From positions 496,001-560,000 of the forward strand of contig NZ_JABAIL010000004.1 in assembly GCF_012641475.1 (NCBI RefSeq): a stretch of DNA of 64,000 nucleotides, read 5' to 3'. Below are positions 36,318 to 45,813 of this stretch, piece after piece; within the stretch, counting starts at the first letter, position 1, and the number at the start of each line of letters is the position of its first letter. The position numbers and the translations under genes were made by a program. This DNA is from Flammeovirga agarivorans. GTDB lineage: Bacteria > Bacteroidota > Bacteroidia > Cytophagales > Flammeovirgaceae. The notes beneath the pieces are model-generated. The model was not told the origin of the DNA and made no database searches. It saw only the letters and a program-made list of their open reading frames with translations.

Positions 36318-37112
36318 ATGGCTTACGTCAAACCTAAAAAACATTTAGGACAGCATTTCCTAGAAGACATGCAAATTGCACAAGACATTGTAGACGCAAT
36401 GTCTTCTTATGGTGGGTATAATGAAATCTATGAGATCGGTCCAGGTACTGGTGTACTCACAACGAGATTATTGAAAAAAGAGGAGTACAAAACAACAGTC
36501 ATTGAAATTGATACTGAATCTGTACATTACCTTAAAGATGTTGTGGGAATGCCTCAAGAACAAGTTATTGAAGGTGACTTCTTAAAACTTGACTTCGATA
36601 AAATTGCACCACATCCCGTTGGTTTAATTGGTAACTTCCCTTATAATATCTCAACACAAATTTATTTTAAGATCCTTGCTCATAAGGATCAAATCACTGA
36701 ATGTGTTGGAATGATCCAAAAAGAAGTAGCTGATAGGATTGCATGTAAAACAGGTGGTAGAACTGCAGGAATATTGACAATTCTTGTACAAGCTTTCTAT
36801 GATGTAGATTATTTATTTACTGTACCTCCAACCGTTTTTAATCCTCCTCCAAAAGTAGATTCTGCTGTCATTTCTTTAAGGAGAAACGATAGAAAGCAAC
36901 TTCCATGTTCAGAAGAACTCTTTTTCAAAGTAGTTAAACAAGCTTTTTCTACTCGTAGAAAGACTTTAAGAAACGCAATGAAACCTATGGGGTTATCTCC
37001 TGAACTTCTTAAAAATGAGATTTTCAATAAAAGAGCCGAAGCATTAACTGTAGAAGATTTTATTGAATTAACTTGTAATGTAGAAGAAGATAGAAAAAAA
37101 CAACAAGATTAA
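36318..37112 (+). CDS. rsmA: 16S rRNA adenine-N6,N6-dimethyltransferase
   Basis: KsgA/RsmA dimethylates two adjacent adenosines in the 3'-terminal helix of 16S rRNA during 30S maturation. The 264 residues fit the family. Visible: the N-terminal KKHLGQHFLED, SAM motif I EIGPGTGVLT, motif IV NFPYNIS, and the C-terminal FSTRRKTLRNAM block. It is a single gene with a terminator behind it. Confidence 0.97.
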   Translation: MAYVKPKKHLGQHFLEDMQIAQDIVDAMSSYGGYNEIYEIGPGTGVLTTRLLKKEEYKTTVIEIDTESVHYLKDVVGMPQEQVIEGDFLKLDFDKIAPHPVGLIGNFPYNISTQIYFKILAHKDQITECVGMIQKEVADRIACKTGGRTAGILTILVQAFYDVDYLFTVPPTVFNPPPKVDSAVISLRRNDRKQLPCSEELFFKVVKQAFSTRRKTLRNAMKPMGLSPELLKNEIFNKRAEALTVEDFIELTCNVEEDRKKQQD

Positions 37113-37135
37113 CTTGTTGCTTATATTCAAAAAAC

Positions 37136-37173
37136 GCCTAAATATTTATCATCAGTATTTAGGCCTTTTTTTT
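37136..37173 (+). terminator. Terminator of rsmA
   Basis: A 9-bp stem (37136-37144 with 37156-37164), 11-base loop, then eight T after one C. Confidence 0.83.
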
Positions 37174-37282
37174 ATTACCGTCACCCTTTATGTTTATTTT
37201 ATTATCAATACACTCTTGATTTTTAGTCATTTTTATTAAATTGAGCAAAATAAATATACTTAACGAATCACAAGCTCAAAAC

Positions 37283-38407
37283 ATGACAATTACTCAAGAT
37301 AAGTTCTATGAACTTTGGCTAAATAATATTCCAGGTATTGGAGGTGCAACTTGCAAACTATTAATAAGTCATTTAGGTTCTGCAGAAGAAGTTTTTAAAG
37401 CAAAAAAAAATACGCTCCATAAAATCAATGGTATTGGAGTTCATACACTTCAAGTTATTGATAAATACAGGTCTCAGTTAGTAAAAATCGAAAATGAAGT
37501 AAAAAAGATTGAGGCTTCCAATGTAAAAATACTTACATACACAGATAAGGAATTTCCTGTTAGATTAAAACTCCAAAAAGATGCCCCCTATTTGTTGTAT
37601 TTAAAAGGTCAAGCTAAAAGTTTACACTCTAAGAAAACCGTTGCAATTGTAGGTTCTAGAGGAGCCAATCAGTATGGTAAACTAGTAACGGAGAAAATTA
37701 TTTCCGACTTATCTCAATTTAAGGACTTATGCATTGTTAGTGGATTAGCGTATGGCATAGATATTTATGCACATAGAGCTGCATTACAAAATCAATTGGG
37801 CACAGTAGGAATTATGGCTAATGGCTTAAGCAAGGTCTATCCAGCAATTCATAAAAAAACTGCTCAAGAAATGATTGAAGATCCAAAAAGTGGGTTAATT
37901 ACAGAAAACTTGATGGACGCAGAGCCTGATGGCCCAAAATTCCCTGCTAGAAATAGAATCATTGCAGGTCTTGCCGATGTTATCATTGTTGTACAAGCAA
38001 AAAAGAAAGGAGGTGCTTTAATTACGGCAGATATCGGTAATAGCTATCATAAAGATGTTTTTGCAGTTCCGGGGTTAATTAATGATCCTTTAGCAGAAGG
38101 CTGTAATAACTTGATCAAATACCAGAAGGCTCATTTATATTCCGAAATAAAGGATGTGATTACTAAAATGAATTGGGATCTAACTTCGAGTGCTCCTACT
38201 CGCCAAACTAAACTCTTCGACACTCAAAATCTTAGTGATGAAGAAAAAACTGTTGTATCATTACTTCAAAAAAGCGAATTTCATATTGAGGAAATTGCTA
38301 TTCAATCAGAAACTCCGCTTCCTAAAATTGCCGGTACTCTTTTACAGCTTGAATTAAAGGGTATGGTAAAAATGAAACCTGGCAATATGTATTCTCTAAA
38401 ACAATAA
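37283..38407 (+). CDS. dprA: DNA-processing protein DprA (Smf)
   Basis: Binds incoming single-stranded DNA and loads RecA in natural transformation. With the ATG at 37283 it has 374 residues; a TTG 42 bases upstream would add 14. Helical N-terminal domain with NIPGIGGATCKLLISHLGS. The Rossmann core follows: VAIVGSRGANQYGK, SGLAYGIDIYAHRAAL, GIMANGLSKVYP, PKFPARNRIIAGL, KKGGALITADIG and VFAVPGLINDPLAEGCN. A C-terminal winged-helix (DML1-like) domain ends it. glxK starts one base after the stop, so the two are co-transcribed. It suggests, but does not prove, competence. Confidence 0.95.
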   Translation: MTITQDKFYELWLNNIPGIGGATCKLLISHLGSAEEVFKAKKNTLHKINGIGVHTLQVIDKYRSQLVKIENEVKKIEASNVKILTYTDKEFPVRLKLQKDAPYLLYLKGQAKSLHSKKTVAIVGSRGANQYGKLVTEKIISDLSQFKDLCIVSGLAYGIDIYAHRAALQNQLGTVGIMANGLSKVYPAIHKKTAQEMIEDPKSGLITENLMDAEPDGPKFPARNRIIAGLADVIIVVQAKKKGGALITADIGNSYHKDVFAVPGLINDPLAEGCNNLIKYQKAHLYSEIKDVITKMNWDLTSSAPTRQTKLFDTQNLSDEEKTVVSLLQKSEFHIEEIAIQSETPLPKIAGTLLQLELKGMVKMKPGNMYSLKQ

Positions 38408-38408
38408 A

Positions 38409-39536
38409 ATGAAAATATTAGTAGCCCCAAATGCATTCAAAGGTAGCCTTTCTGCATTTGACGTTGCCCAAGTAATCAAGAAGAATTGGTCAATTCATCG
38501 ACCTGATGATGAGATAATAATGAAACCATTAGCCGATGGTGGTGATGGATTTGAACACGTCATTGCAAAAGAAAAGAATGCAGATTGGATCAATGTTCTA
38601 TCAGTAGATCCTATTGGTAGGCCATTTCAATCTGGGTATTATCGGATAAATAACGCAACTGCTGTGATGAGTTTAGCATCATTATGTGGTATTGCAACAA
38701 TTACTCCTAGTCCTATTAATGCATTAGAAGCAAATACCGAAGGTCTTGGTATGGCGATTAAACATGCTATTTCATCTGGTTGCAAAGAGATAATTATTGG
38801 TTTAGGTGGTAGTGCATCCACTGATTTTGGTCTAGGTGCATTATATCAGTTAGGTTTGAAGTGTTATACATTCGATAACCAAAAGATTATTCCTAAAGGA
38901 GGAAATTTACATCTTATTGAAAAGTTTGATGATACTGATCTAATAGAATTAATTGGAGGTATAGATTTTTATCTTGCTGTGGATGTAAAAAACACATTAG
39001 TTGGTAAAAATGGTTGTTCTCATGTATTTGCCCCACAGAAAGGAGCCACCGAATCTGAAGTAGAACTTTTAGAAAGTAATATTCATCATATAGGACTTCT
39101 CACAGAGAAAATGTTAAATAAAGAGGTTATTCAATTAGAAGGTGGTGGTGCTGCTGGAGGAACAGCCGCAGGTTTTTATTCTTTTCTAAACGCTCATATT
39201 ATGAACGGTAGTGAGTTTGTGATGGAACTTCTAAATATTCATGATTCTATTGAAAAGAGTGATTTAATTATTACAACAGAGGGAAAGTTTGATCAACAAT
39301 CATTGGAAGGAAAATTACCCTATCAAATCGCTCAACTAGGAAATAAATATAATAAACCTGTCATCGCATTTGTTGGGAGTAGTGATATTAATTCCAACGA
39401 CCCAAAGAATCCATTTTATTGTATTTTTTCAATAAATAATGAGTTTACTTCTATTGATACTGCGATAAAAAATACGAAGAAGAATTTAAGTGAATGTATA
39501 CAACAGTTTACTAAAATCTTATCATTGGATAAATAA
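38409..39536 (+). CDS. glxK: Glycerate 2-kinase
   Basis: Phosphorylates D-glycerate to 2-phosphoglycerate. The 375 residues follow GlxK/GarK type kinases: KILVAPNAFKGSLSA at the start, PLADGGDGFEHV, ELIGGIDFYLAVDVKNTL, the glycine-rich GLGGSASTDFGLG and a second EGGGAAGGTAAG, and the late TEGKFDQQSLEGKLPY. The gene begins one base after dprA; the pairing is probably only positional. A possible terminator lies ~120 bases after the stop. Confidence 0.94.
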   Translation: MKILVAPNAFKGSLSAFDVAQVIKKNWSIHRPDDEIIMKPLADGGDGFEHVIAKEKNADWINVLSVDPIGRPFQSGYYRINNATAVMSLASLCGIATITPSPINALEANTEGLGMAIKHAISSGCKEIIIGLGGSASTDFGLGALYQLGLKCYTFDNQKIIPKGGNLHLIEKFDDTDLIELIGGIDFYLAVDVKNTLVGKNGCSHVFAPQKGATESEVELLESNIHHIGLLTEKMLNKEVIQLEGGGAAGGTAAGFYSFLNAHIMNGSEFVMELLNIHDSIEKSDLIITTEGKFDQQSLEGKLPYQIAQLGNKYNKPVIAFVGSSDINSNDPKNPFYCIFSINNEFTSIDTAIKNTKKNLSECIQQFTKILSLDK

Positions 39537-39653
39537 CTCAGATAATTAATTTTTCTTATTAAAAGATTAAAAAAATAGGATATTTTTTATCAAATTGCGA
39601 GACGTTGGAAACCATCTCATCTTATTTAGAGAAAAATTTCTAATACTACCATT

Positions 39654-39694
39654 AATCGGTATTGTTGAATACAATCTCCATTATCCGATTTTTT
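39654..39694 (+). terminator. Possible terminator or leader hairpin before the first M1 peptidase gene
   Basis: AATCGG (39654-39659) pairs with CCGATT (39685-39690), enclosing a smaller GTATT/AATAC hairpin, then a short T-run. It could end glxK transcription or lie in the leader of the next gene. Confidence 0.35.
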
Positions 39695-39731
39695 AAACAT
39701 AAAGTTCATTTAATTAGCAACTTCCACCTCT

Positions 39732-42074
39732 ATGACAAAGACTATCAAATTGGTAGCTTCTCTGTTCATAACATTAGCATGTACATCTTACAGCTTTGGA
39801 CAGAAAGAATTCTATAACAACAACAAATTCAAACAGTTAGACGAAGAACTTCCTACGCCTAATGTTTACAGAACGGGAGCCGGTGCCCCAGGCCCAGAAT
39901 ACTGGCAGCAGCAAGCAGATTATGTTATCGAAGCGACAATTGACGAGGACAAAAAAAGATTAACTGGTTCTGAAACTGTCACTTATTACAACAATTCGCC
40001 TGAAGTTCTTACATATTTATGGATCCAATTAGATCAAAATATGAGAGCTACTGATTCTGACACTTACAAAATTCGTCAGAATCACATTGGTGAAAAAACA
40101 AATATCAATCAGTTAGCAGCAATCGATGGCTTTCCAGAATATGATGGTGGCCATAAGATTCAAAAAGTAACTGATGCTGACGGTAACGCTCTAAAATACA
40201 CAATCAATAAAACAATGATGCGTATTGACCTTCCTAAAGAATTAAAGAAGGGTGAAACGTTTACATTTAACATTGATTGGTATTACAACATCAATGACCG
40301 TCTATTAATGGGTGGCCGTGGTGGCTATGAAACATTTGCGGAAGATGGCAATACAATTTTCACTATCACACAGTGGTTCCCAAGAATGGCTGTTTATGAT
40401 GACTTTAACGGTTGGCAAAACAAACAATTCTTAGGTAATGGTGAGTTTGCTTTAACTTTTGGCGACTATGATGTAAAAATCACAGTACCATCTGACCATA
40501 TTGTTGCATCAACTGGTGAATTACAAAACCCTAAAGATGTTTTAACTTCAGAGCAGATTGATTTATTTGAGAAAGCAAAAACTTCTGAAACACCAGTAGT
40601 TATCGTTTCTCAAAAGGAAGCGACAAAAAAGGAAAAATCTAAAGCAACGGATACTAAAACTTGGCATTATAAAGCTGATAATGTAAGAGATTTTGCTTTT
40701 GGTTCATCACGTAAATTCATTTGGGATGCTATGGGTGTTGACATCAATGGCAAAACAGTAATGGCAATGTCATACTACCCGAAAGAAGCAAATCCTTTGT
40801 ATGGACAATATTCTACTGAAGCAGTTGCTCATACTTTAGAAGTGTATTCTAAGTATACAATCGATTACCCTTACCCTGTTGCTATTTCTGTAGAAGCATC
40901 AAACGGTATGGAATATCCTATGATCTGTTTCAACTATGGTCGTCCAGAAAAAGATGGAACTTACTCTCCTCGTATTAAGTACGGAATGATTTCAGTAATT
41001 ATTCATGAGGTAGGTCACAACTTCTTCCCTATGATTGTCAACTCTGACGAACGTCAGTGGACTTGGATGGATGAAGGTTTAAATACTTTCTGCCAATATT
41101 TAGCTGAACAAGAATGGGAAGATGGTTATCCTTCTAGAAGAGGACCAGCTGAAAATATTGTTAACTACATGAAAGGTGAGCAAAACAATATTGTTCCTAT
41201 TATGACAAACTCTGAGTCATTAAAACAATTTGGTAATAATGCCTACGGAAAACCTGCTACAGCTCTTAATATCTTAAGAGAAACAATTATGGGTAGAGAG
41301 CTTTTTGATTACGCTTTTAAAGAGTATGCTCAAAGATGGGCTTTCAAGCACCCTAAACCAGCAGATTTCTACAGAACAATGGAAGATGCTTCTGCAGTAG
41401 ACTTAGATTGGTTCTGGAGAGGTTGGTTCTTTACTACTGAGCCTGTAGATATCTCTATTAAAGAGGTTACTGTTGAGGAATTAGATACTCAAAACCCTAA
41501 AGTTGAAGTAGCGAAAAGAAAAGCAGAAAGAGATGCTCAACCGAAGGATATCACAACGATCCACAACGAAGAAGCTAAATTGGTGACTCGTGTGGACGAA
41601 AGACCTGAATTAAAAGATTTCTACAATAGCTATGATCCTCTAGATGCTGATCTGGAAGATTATGAAAACTACAAGAAATACAAAGCTGGTCTTAACGAAG
41701 CGGATAAAGCATGGTTAGCGAAGAAACATTTTGTTTATCAAGTAGACTTTGAAAACGTTGGTGGTTTACCAATGCCAATTATCATTGAACTACAATATGC
41801 AGATGGTTCATCAGATAAAAAGTACATTCCTGCTGAAATCTGGAGAAAAGATGACAAAGTGGTTTCTAAAGTATTTGTATGTGAAAAAGAGGTTACTCAG
41901 TTTGTACTAGATCCAAATAGAGAAACAGCCGATATCGATACAGACAACAACTACTTCCCGCGTAAGCCTGAAGTAAGTAGATTCCAATTGTATAAGTCTG
42001 GTGCTAACCAACCAAGAACTTATGACAGCGGACGTCTTAATCCAATGCAAAAAGCAAAGAAGAACAAAAAGTAA
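39732..42074 (+). CDS. Exported M1-family zinc metallopeptidase (first of two)
   Basis: Gluzincin aminopeptidase-like enzyme of 780 residues. Signal peptide ~1-23 (ends SYSFGQ). An M1-type N-terminal beta-domain is followed by the zinc site H425-E-V-G-H429 with the third ligand E448 in WTWMDEGLN, exactly 18 residues on. The substrate-side GMEYPMICF stands in for the GAMEN-type exopeptidase motif and differs from it, so aminopeptidase specificity is uncertain. A C-terminal extension (~590-780) contains WFWRGWFFTTEPVDISI. It is followed 66 bases later by a closely related paralogue, but an intrinsic terminator separates them. Confidence 0.93.
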   Translation: MTKTIKLVASLFITLACTSYSFGQKEFYNNNKFKQLDEELPTPNVYRTGAGAPGPEYWQQQADYVIEATIDEDKKRLTGSETVTYYNNSPEVLTYLWIQLDQNMRATDSDTYKIRQNHIGEKTNINQLAAIDGFPEYDGGHKIQKVTDADGNALKYTINKTMMRIDLPKELKKGETFTFNIDWYYNINDRLLMGGRGGYETFAEDGNTIFTITQWFPRMAVYDDFNGWQNKQFLGNGEFALTFGDYDVKITVPSDHIVASTGELQNPKDVLTSEQIDLFEKAKTSETPVVIVSQKEATKKEKSKATDTKTWHYKADNVRDFAFGSSRKFIWDAMGVDINGKTVMAMSYYPKEANPLYGQYSTEAVAHTLEVYSKYTIDYPYPVAISVEASNGMEYPMICFNYGRPEKDGTYSPRIKYGMISVIIHEVGHNFFPMIVNSDERQWTWMDEGLNTFCQYLAEQEWEDGYPSRRGPAENIVNYMKGEQNNIVPIMTNSESLKQFGNNAYGKPATALNILRETIMGRELFDYAFKEYAQRWAFKHPKPADFYRTMEDASAVDLDWFWRGWFFTTEPVDISIKEVTVEELDTQNPKVEVAKRKAERDAQPKDITTIHNEEAKLVTRVDERPELKDFYNSYDPLDADLEDYENYKKYKAGLNEADKAWLAKKHFVYQVDFENVGGLPMPIIIELQYADGSSDKKYIPAEIWRKDDKVVSKVFVCEKEVTQFVLDPNRETADIDTDNNYFPRKPEVSRFQLYKSGANQPRTYDSGRLNPMQKAKKNKK

Positions 42075-42094
42075 TTCTTTTTCAATATTAAACT

Positions 42095-42134
42095 ATCGAC
42101 CTACATTTCACTTTGTAGGTCGATTTTTATTTTA
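42095..42134 (+). terminator. Terminator between the two M1 peptidase genes
   Basis: An 11-bp perfect stem (42095-42105 with 42114-42124), 8-base loop, T-rich tail ending 6 bases before the next ATG. Confidence 0.85.
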
Positions 42135-42140
42135 TAACCA

Positions 42141-44411
42141 ATGAGATTTCAACTCCCTCTTATATTAATCTTATCGCTAGGTTCTCTTTTAGTTTATGGG
42201 CAAAAGGAGAGCTATAATAACAATAAGTTTAAACAATTAGACGAAGAACTTCCCAACCCTAATTCATACAGAACAGGATCAGGTGCTCCGGGGCATAAAT
42301 ATTGGCAACAGAAAGCCGATTATGTAATTGAAGCATCACTTGATGAAGCTAAGAATCAGTTACATGGTGAAGAGACCATTACTTATTTTAATAATTCACC
42401 GAGTCCAATAAAGTACCTTTGGGTACAACTGGATCAGAATATGAGAGCTACTAATTCTAATACTTATAAGATCTCTCAAAATAAAATTAAAGAAACTGCA
42501 AGCCCGAAAGATTTTGCAAGAATAGATGGGTATCCTGACTATGATGGTGGCCATAAAATACAAGAAGTAACAGACCAAAATGGGCAACCACTTCCCTACA
42601 CTATCAATCAGACAATGATGCGTATTGATTTACCTCAAGTATTGAAGTCAAATGAAAATATCGTTTTCAATATCAAATGGTACTATAATATTAATGATAG
42701 AAAACTGATGGGTGGCCGTGGTGGTTACGAAACTTTTGCTGATGGCAACACTCTTTATACCATCACTCAGTGGTTTCCAAGAATGGCTGTTTATGATGAT
42801 GTAAATGGATGGCAAAACAAACAATTTTTGGGTAATGGTGAGTTCGCTTTAACTTTTGGTGATTACGATGTAAAATTCACAGCTCCTGCTGATCACATTG
42901 TTGGTGCAACAGGTGTTTTACAAGATTCTACTATCCTATCTGAAGAAATCAGAGAAAGATTAGAACAAGCAAAATATAGTGAAAAACCTATCGAAATTGT
43001 CACTAAGAAAGAAGTCATCAAAAAAGAGAAAAAGAAAGGGAAAGTAAAAGGAACAACAACATGGCATTATAAAGCTGAAAACGTTCGAGACTTTGCATTA
43101 GGTTCCTCAAGAAAATTTATTTGGGATGCTATGGGAGTAGAAATGGGCGATAAAATTGTTATGGCAATGTCCTATTACCCTAAAGAAGCTTATGAATTAT
43201 ATAGCAGGTATTCTACTGAAGCAGTCGCACATACCTTAGATGTTTACAGCAGAATGACATTTGATTATCCATATCCAGTGGCAATTTCTGTTGAAGCAAA
43301 CAACGGTATGGAGTATCCAATGATCTGTTTTAATTATGGTAGAGTTGATAAAGAAGGGCATTATACGAAACGTACTAAGTATGGAATGCTTTCAGTGATT
43401 ATCCATGAAGTAGGTCACAACTACTTCCCTATGATTGTCAACTCTGATGAAAGACAATGGACTTGGATGGACGAAGGCTTAAACTCTTTCCTACAATTCG
43501 TTGCAGAACAAGAGTGGGAAGAAAATTATCCATCTATGGAAGGTTTTCCAAGAACTGTTGTCGATTATATGAAAGGTAACCCCGACAACATATCTCCTAT
43601 TATGACTAACTCTGAGTCAATTCATCAGTTTGGATGGAATGCGTATTCTAAACCTTCAGTGGCTTTAAATATTCTTAGAGAAACTGTTATGGGTAGAGAA
43701 TTATTTGATTACGCATTTAAGACTTATGCTAATAGATGGATGTTTAAACACCCTACTCCTGCTGATTTCTTTAGAACAATGGAAGATGCTTCGGGGGTTG
43801 ATCTAGATTGGTTCTGGAGAGGATGGTTCTATACTATTGAACCTTGTGATATAAGTATTAAAAATGTTGTTTATGATCAACTGAATACAAAAAATCCAGA
43901 GATTGAATCTGCTAGATTGAAAGCGGAAAGAGATCAGAAAACTCCAGATATCACTACTATTCATAATCAAGAAGAAGGACTAACAACTCGTTTGGAGAAA
44001 AAACCAGAGTTAAAAGACTTCTACAACAGTTATGATGAATATGACTATAACACAGAAGATGTAGAAAGATATAAAAAATACGATGCCTCATTAAACGAAA
44101 ATGATAAAGCTTGGATTAAAGAAAATAAGCACATTTATCAAGTAGATTTTGAGAATGTTGGAGGTTTAGTTATGCCTATCATTATTGAGTTTACATATCA
44201 AGATGGAAGCAAAGAAAAAAGGTATATCCCAGCCGAGATTTGGAAGAACAGTGATCAAGTAGTATCAAAAGTATTTATTTTAGATCAAGAAGTAAGTTCT
44301 TTTACACTAGATCCAAATAAAGAAACTGCAGATATTGATTACTCCAATAATTACTTCCCTCGACATGAAGAAGTAAATAGGTTTAAATTATATAAATCAA
44401 AAAAGCATTAA
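42141..44411 (+). CDS. Exported M1-family zinc metallopeptidase (second of two)
   Basis: A 756-residue paralogue of the preceding gene, near-identical in motifs along its length (for example YNNNKFKQLDEELP at the mature N-terminus). Signal peptide ~1-20 (ends LLVYGQ). Zinc site H422-E-V-G-H426 with E445 in WTWMDEGLN, and the same GMEYPMICF. It lacks the last ~25 residues (basic tail with PMQKAKKNKK) found in the first copy. The ATG starts directly after the terminator of the first copy, so its expression depends on readthrough or a promoter inside that gene. Arose by tandem duplication. Confidence 0.93.
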   Translation: MRFQLPLILILSLGSLLVYGQKESYNNNKFKQLDEELPNPNSYRTGSGAPGHKYWQQKADYVIEASLDEAKNQLHGEETITYFNNSPSPIKYLWVQLDQNMRATNSNTYKISQNKIKETASPKDFARIDGYPDYDGGHKIQEVTDQNGQPLPYTINQTMMRIDLPQVLKSNENIVFNIKWYYNINDRKLMGGRGGYETFADGNTLYTITQWFPRMAVYDDVNGWQNKQFLGNGEFALTFGDYDVKFTAPADHIVGATGVLQDSTILSEEIRERLEQAKYSEKPIEIVTKKEVIKKEKKKGKVKGTTTWHYKAENVRDFALGSSRKFIWDAMGVEMGDKIVMAMSYYPKEAYELYSRYSTEAVAHTLDVYSRMTFDYPYPVAISVEANNGMEYPMICFNYGRVDKEGHYTKRTKYGMLSVIIHEVGHNYFPMIVNSDERQWTWMDEGLNSFLQFVAEQEWEENYPSMEGFPRTVVDYMKGNPDNISPIMTNSESIHQFGWNAYSKPSVALNILRETVMGRELFDYAFKTYANRWMFKHPTPADFFRTMEDASGVDLDWFWRGWFYTIEPCDISIKNVVYDQLNTKNPEIESARLKAERDQKTPDITTIHNQEEGLTTRLEKKPELKDFYNSYDEYDYNTEDVERYKKYDASLNENDKAWIKENKHIYQVDFENVGGLVMPIIIEFTYQDGSKEKRYIPAEIWKNSDQVVSKVFILDQEVSSFTLDPNKETADIDYSNNYFPRHEEVNRFKLYKSKKH

Positions 44412-44417
44412 TCTTTT

Positions 44418-44447
44418 AAGCCATCATTGAAGAATGATGGCTTTTTT
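44418..44447 (+). terminator. Terminator after the second M1 peptidase gene
   Basis: An 11-bp perfect stem (44418-44428 with 44433-44443), 4-base loop, run of T. Confidence 0.88.
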
Positions 44448-44482
44448 GTTATTTTTATTATACACATTAGAATGTATGAATA

Positions 44483-44884
44483 ATGAATAAAACAGAAATT
44501 GCTAAACTCGCTGGAGAACAACTGATAAAATTTTCCTCAAAATTTACAGATAAAGGTTTTTGGTCTAAAGTGATGAAATTTGCGAGAAAAGCAGGATTAA
44601 AAATCACCTATTATGCCGTCACACTTTATTATACGATGCTAGATGAAGATACACCCTATGCTTCAAAGTTAGTCATCATGGGAGCTTTAGGTTATTTTAT
44701 TCTACCCGTTGATTTAATTCCAGATATAGCTCCAGGGATTGGTTTTACTGATGATCTTGCAGCATTAACTTCTGCATTTGTTACAGTCGCAATGCATATC
44801 AAACCAGAACATAAAGAAAAAGCATTGATACAAATACAAAAGATTTTTAAAGAAGCAATTACAGAAAGTGAAGTCGATTTTTAA
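44483..44884 (+). CDS. YkvA family (DUF1232) membrane-associated protein
   Basis: A 133-residue protein with the DUF1232 core YASKLVIMGALGYFILPVDLIPDIAPGIGFTDDL split over two short hydrophobic stretches: the conserved ALGYFILPVDLIPD and GFTDDLAAL. The N-terminal half is amphipathic and basic. Function of the family is not established. It is a single-gene unit between two terminators. Confidence 0.88.
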   Translation: MNKTEIAKLAGEQLIKFSSKFTDKGFWSKVMKFARKAGLKITYYAVTLYYTMLDEDTPYASKLVIMGALGYFILPVDLIPDIAPGIGFTDDLAALTSAFVTVAMHIKPEHKEKALIQIQKIFKEAITESEVDF

Positions 44885-44908
44885 TAAGTATACAATAAAA
44901 TATTTCAA

Positions 44909-44949
44909 AAAATCCACTCTATACCATGTTATGTAGAGTGGATTTTTTT
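44909..44949 (+). terminator. Terminator after the YkvA-family gene
   Basis: A 12-bp stem (44910-44921 with 44934-44945), loop containing a small ATA/TAT pairing, then eight T. Confidence 0.87.
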
Positions 44950-45144
44950 TATTGTGTACAATACTATCAACCTGTTTAAATAATTTAATTTTAACACCAT
45001 CAATTTACTGAAAAAACAAAAAAGCTTAATCTCTATTAATTATAACTAAAAACACTGTCCCCTTGGAACCCTTCTATGTCTGAAAGGTATAAAACATTAT
45101 CAGAAACTTAATTTTATTAAACGATTACCAAACCATCTATCAAA

Positions 45145-45804
45145 ATGAAAACTTATCGATTAAAAAGTATCTCAATGCTGGCTATACTGACTGCATTGTT
45201 GATAGGGTGTAATCCTCAGGGTCCTGAATATGTTTCGGACTATGACGTTGTTATCACTAATTACGACAAAGAGAAAGTGGATGAATTTGCCGAAGCTAAG
45301 ACTTTTGGCATTCCTTGGAAAGTAGTTCATGTAGGTGACACTACAGAATACGAACCAACAGAATTTGACATTAAGGTACTTGAAACCACTAGACAACAGT
45401 TAGAAGACAGAGGCTATACTTTTATTCCTGAAACTAGCAATGATAAACCCGACATCATTGCGTTGTGTTATTCAGTAACAACCACAACAGTCTACACTTG
45501 GTGGGATTGGTGGGGTGGCTACCCAGGTTGGGGTTATCCAGGATGGGGATTCCCAGGTTGGGGTTACCCAGGTTATGGATATCCAATTAGAGGTGTTGCC
45601 GCATACCAAAAAGGAACTGTGCTAATTGAGATTGCTGATAATGAACCTGTAAACCTTCCGGCTGAAGAAGAAGTAGAATTCCCTATTCTATGGGAAGGTG
45701 TAACGAATGGATACACAACAAATACAGCAGATGAAATTCGAAGAGTAGAAAAGAATATCATCCAAATGTTTACACAATCAGAATACATTCAAGCATCTAA
45801 CTAA
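45145..45804 (+). CDS. DUF4136 lipoprotein with YPGWG repeats
   Basis: A 219-residue lipoprotein. Lipobox ALLIGC places the lipidated Cys at residue 22. DUF4136-like features are DYDVVITNYD near the mature start, the AKTFGIP block and the C-terminal helix. Residues ~120-150 hold a Trp/Gly/Tyr/Pro-rich insertion made of four to five PGWGYP-like units (GYPGWGYPGWGFPGWGYP). Family members are outer-membrane-associated lipoproteins of unknown role. A beta-barrel gene begins 9 bases after its stop, so the two are one operon. The upstream 260 bases have no firm promoter. Confidence 0.85.
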   Translation: MKTYRLKSISMLAILTALLIGCNPQGPEYVSDYDVVITNYDKEKVDEFAEAKTFGIPWKVVHVGDTTEYEPTEFDIKVLETTRQQLEDRGYTFIPETSNDKPDIIALCYSVTTTTVYTWWDWWGGYPGWGYPGWGFPGWGYPGYGYPIRGVAAYQKGTVLIEIADNEPVNLPAEEEVEFPILWEGVTNGYTTNTADEIRRVEKNIIQMFTQSEYIQASN

Positions 45805-45813
45805 TAACAGACA

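Noticed and set aside
45065-45082. ECF-type promoter (GGAAC then GTCTG) before the DUF4136 gene
   Set aside because: The spacing is only 8 bases, far below the ~16 expected for ECF promoters.
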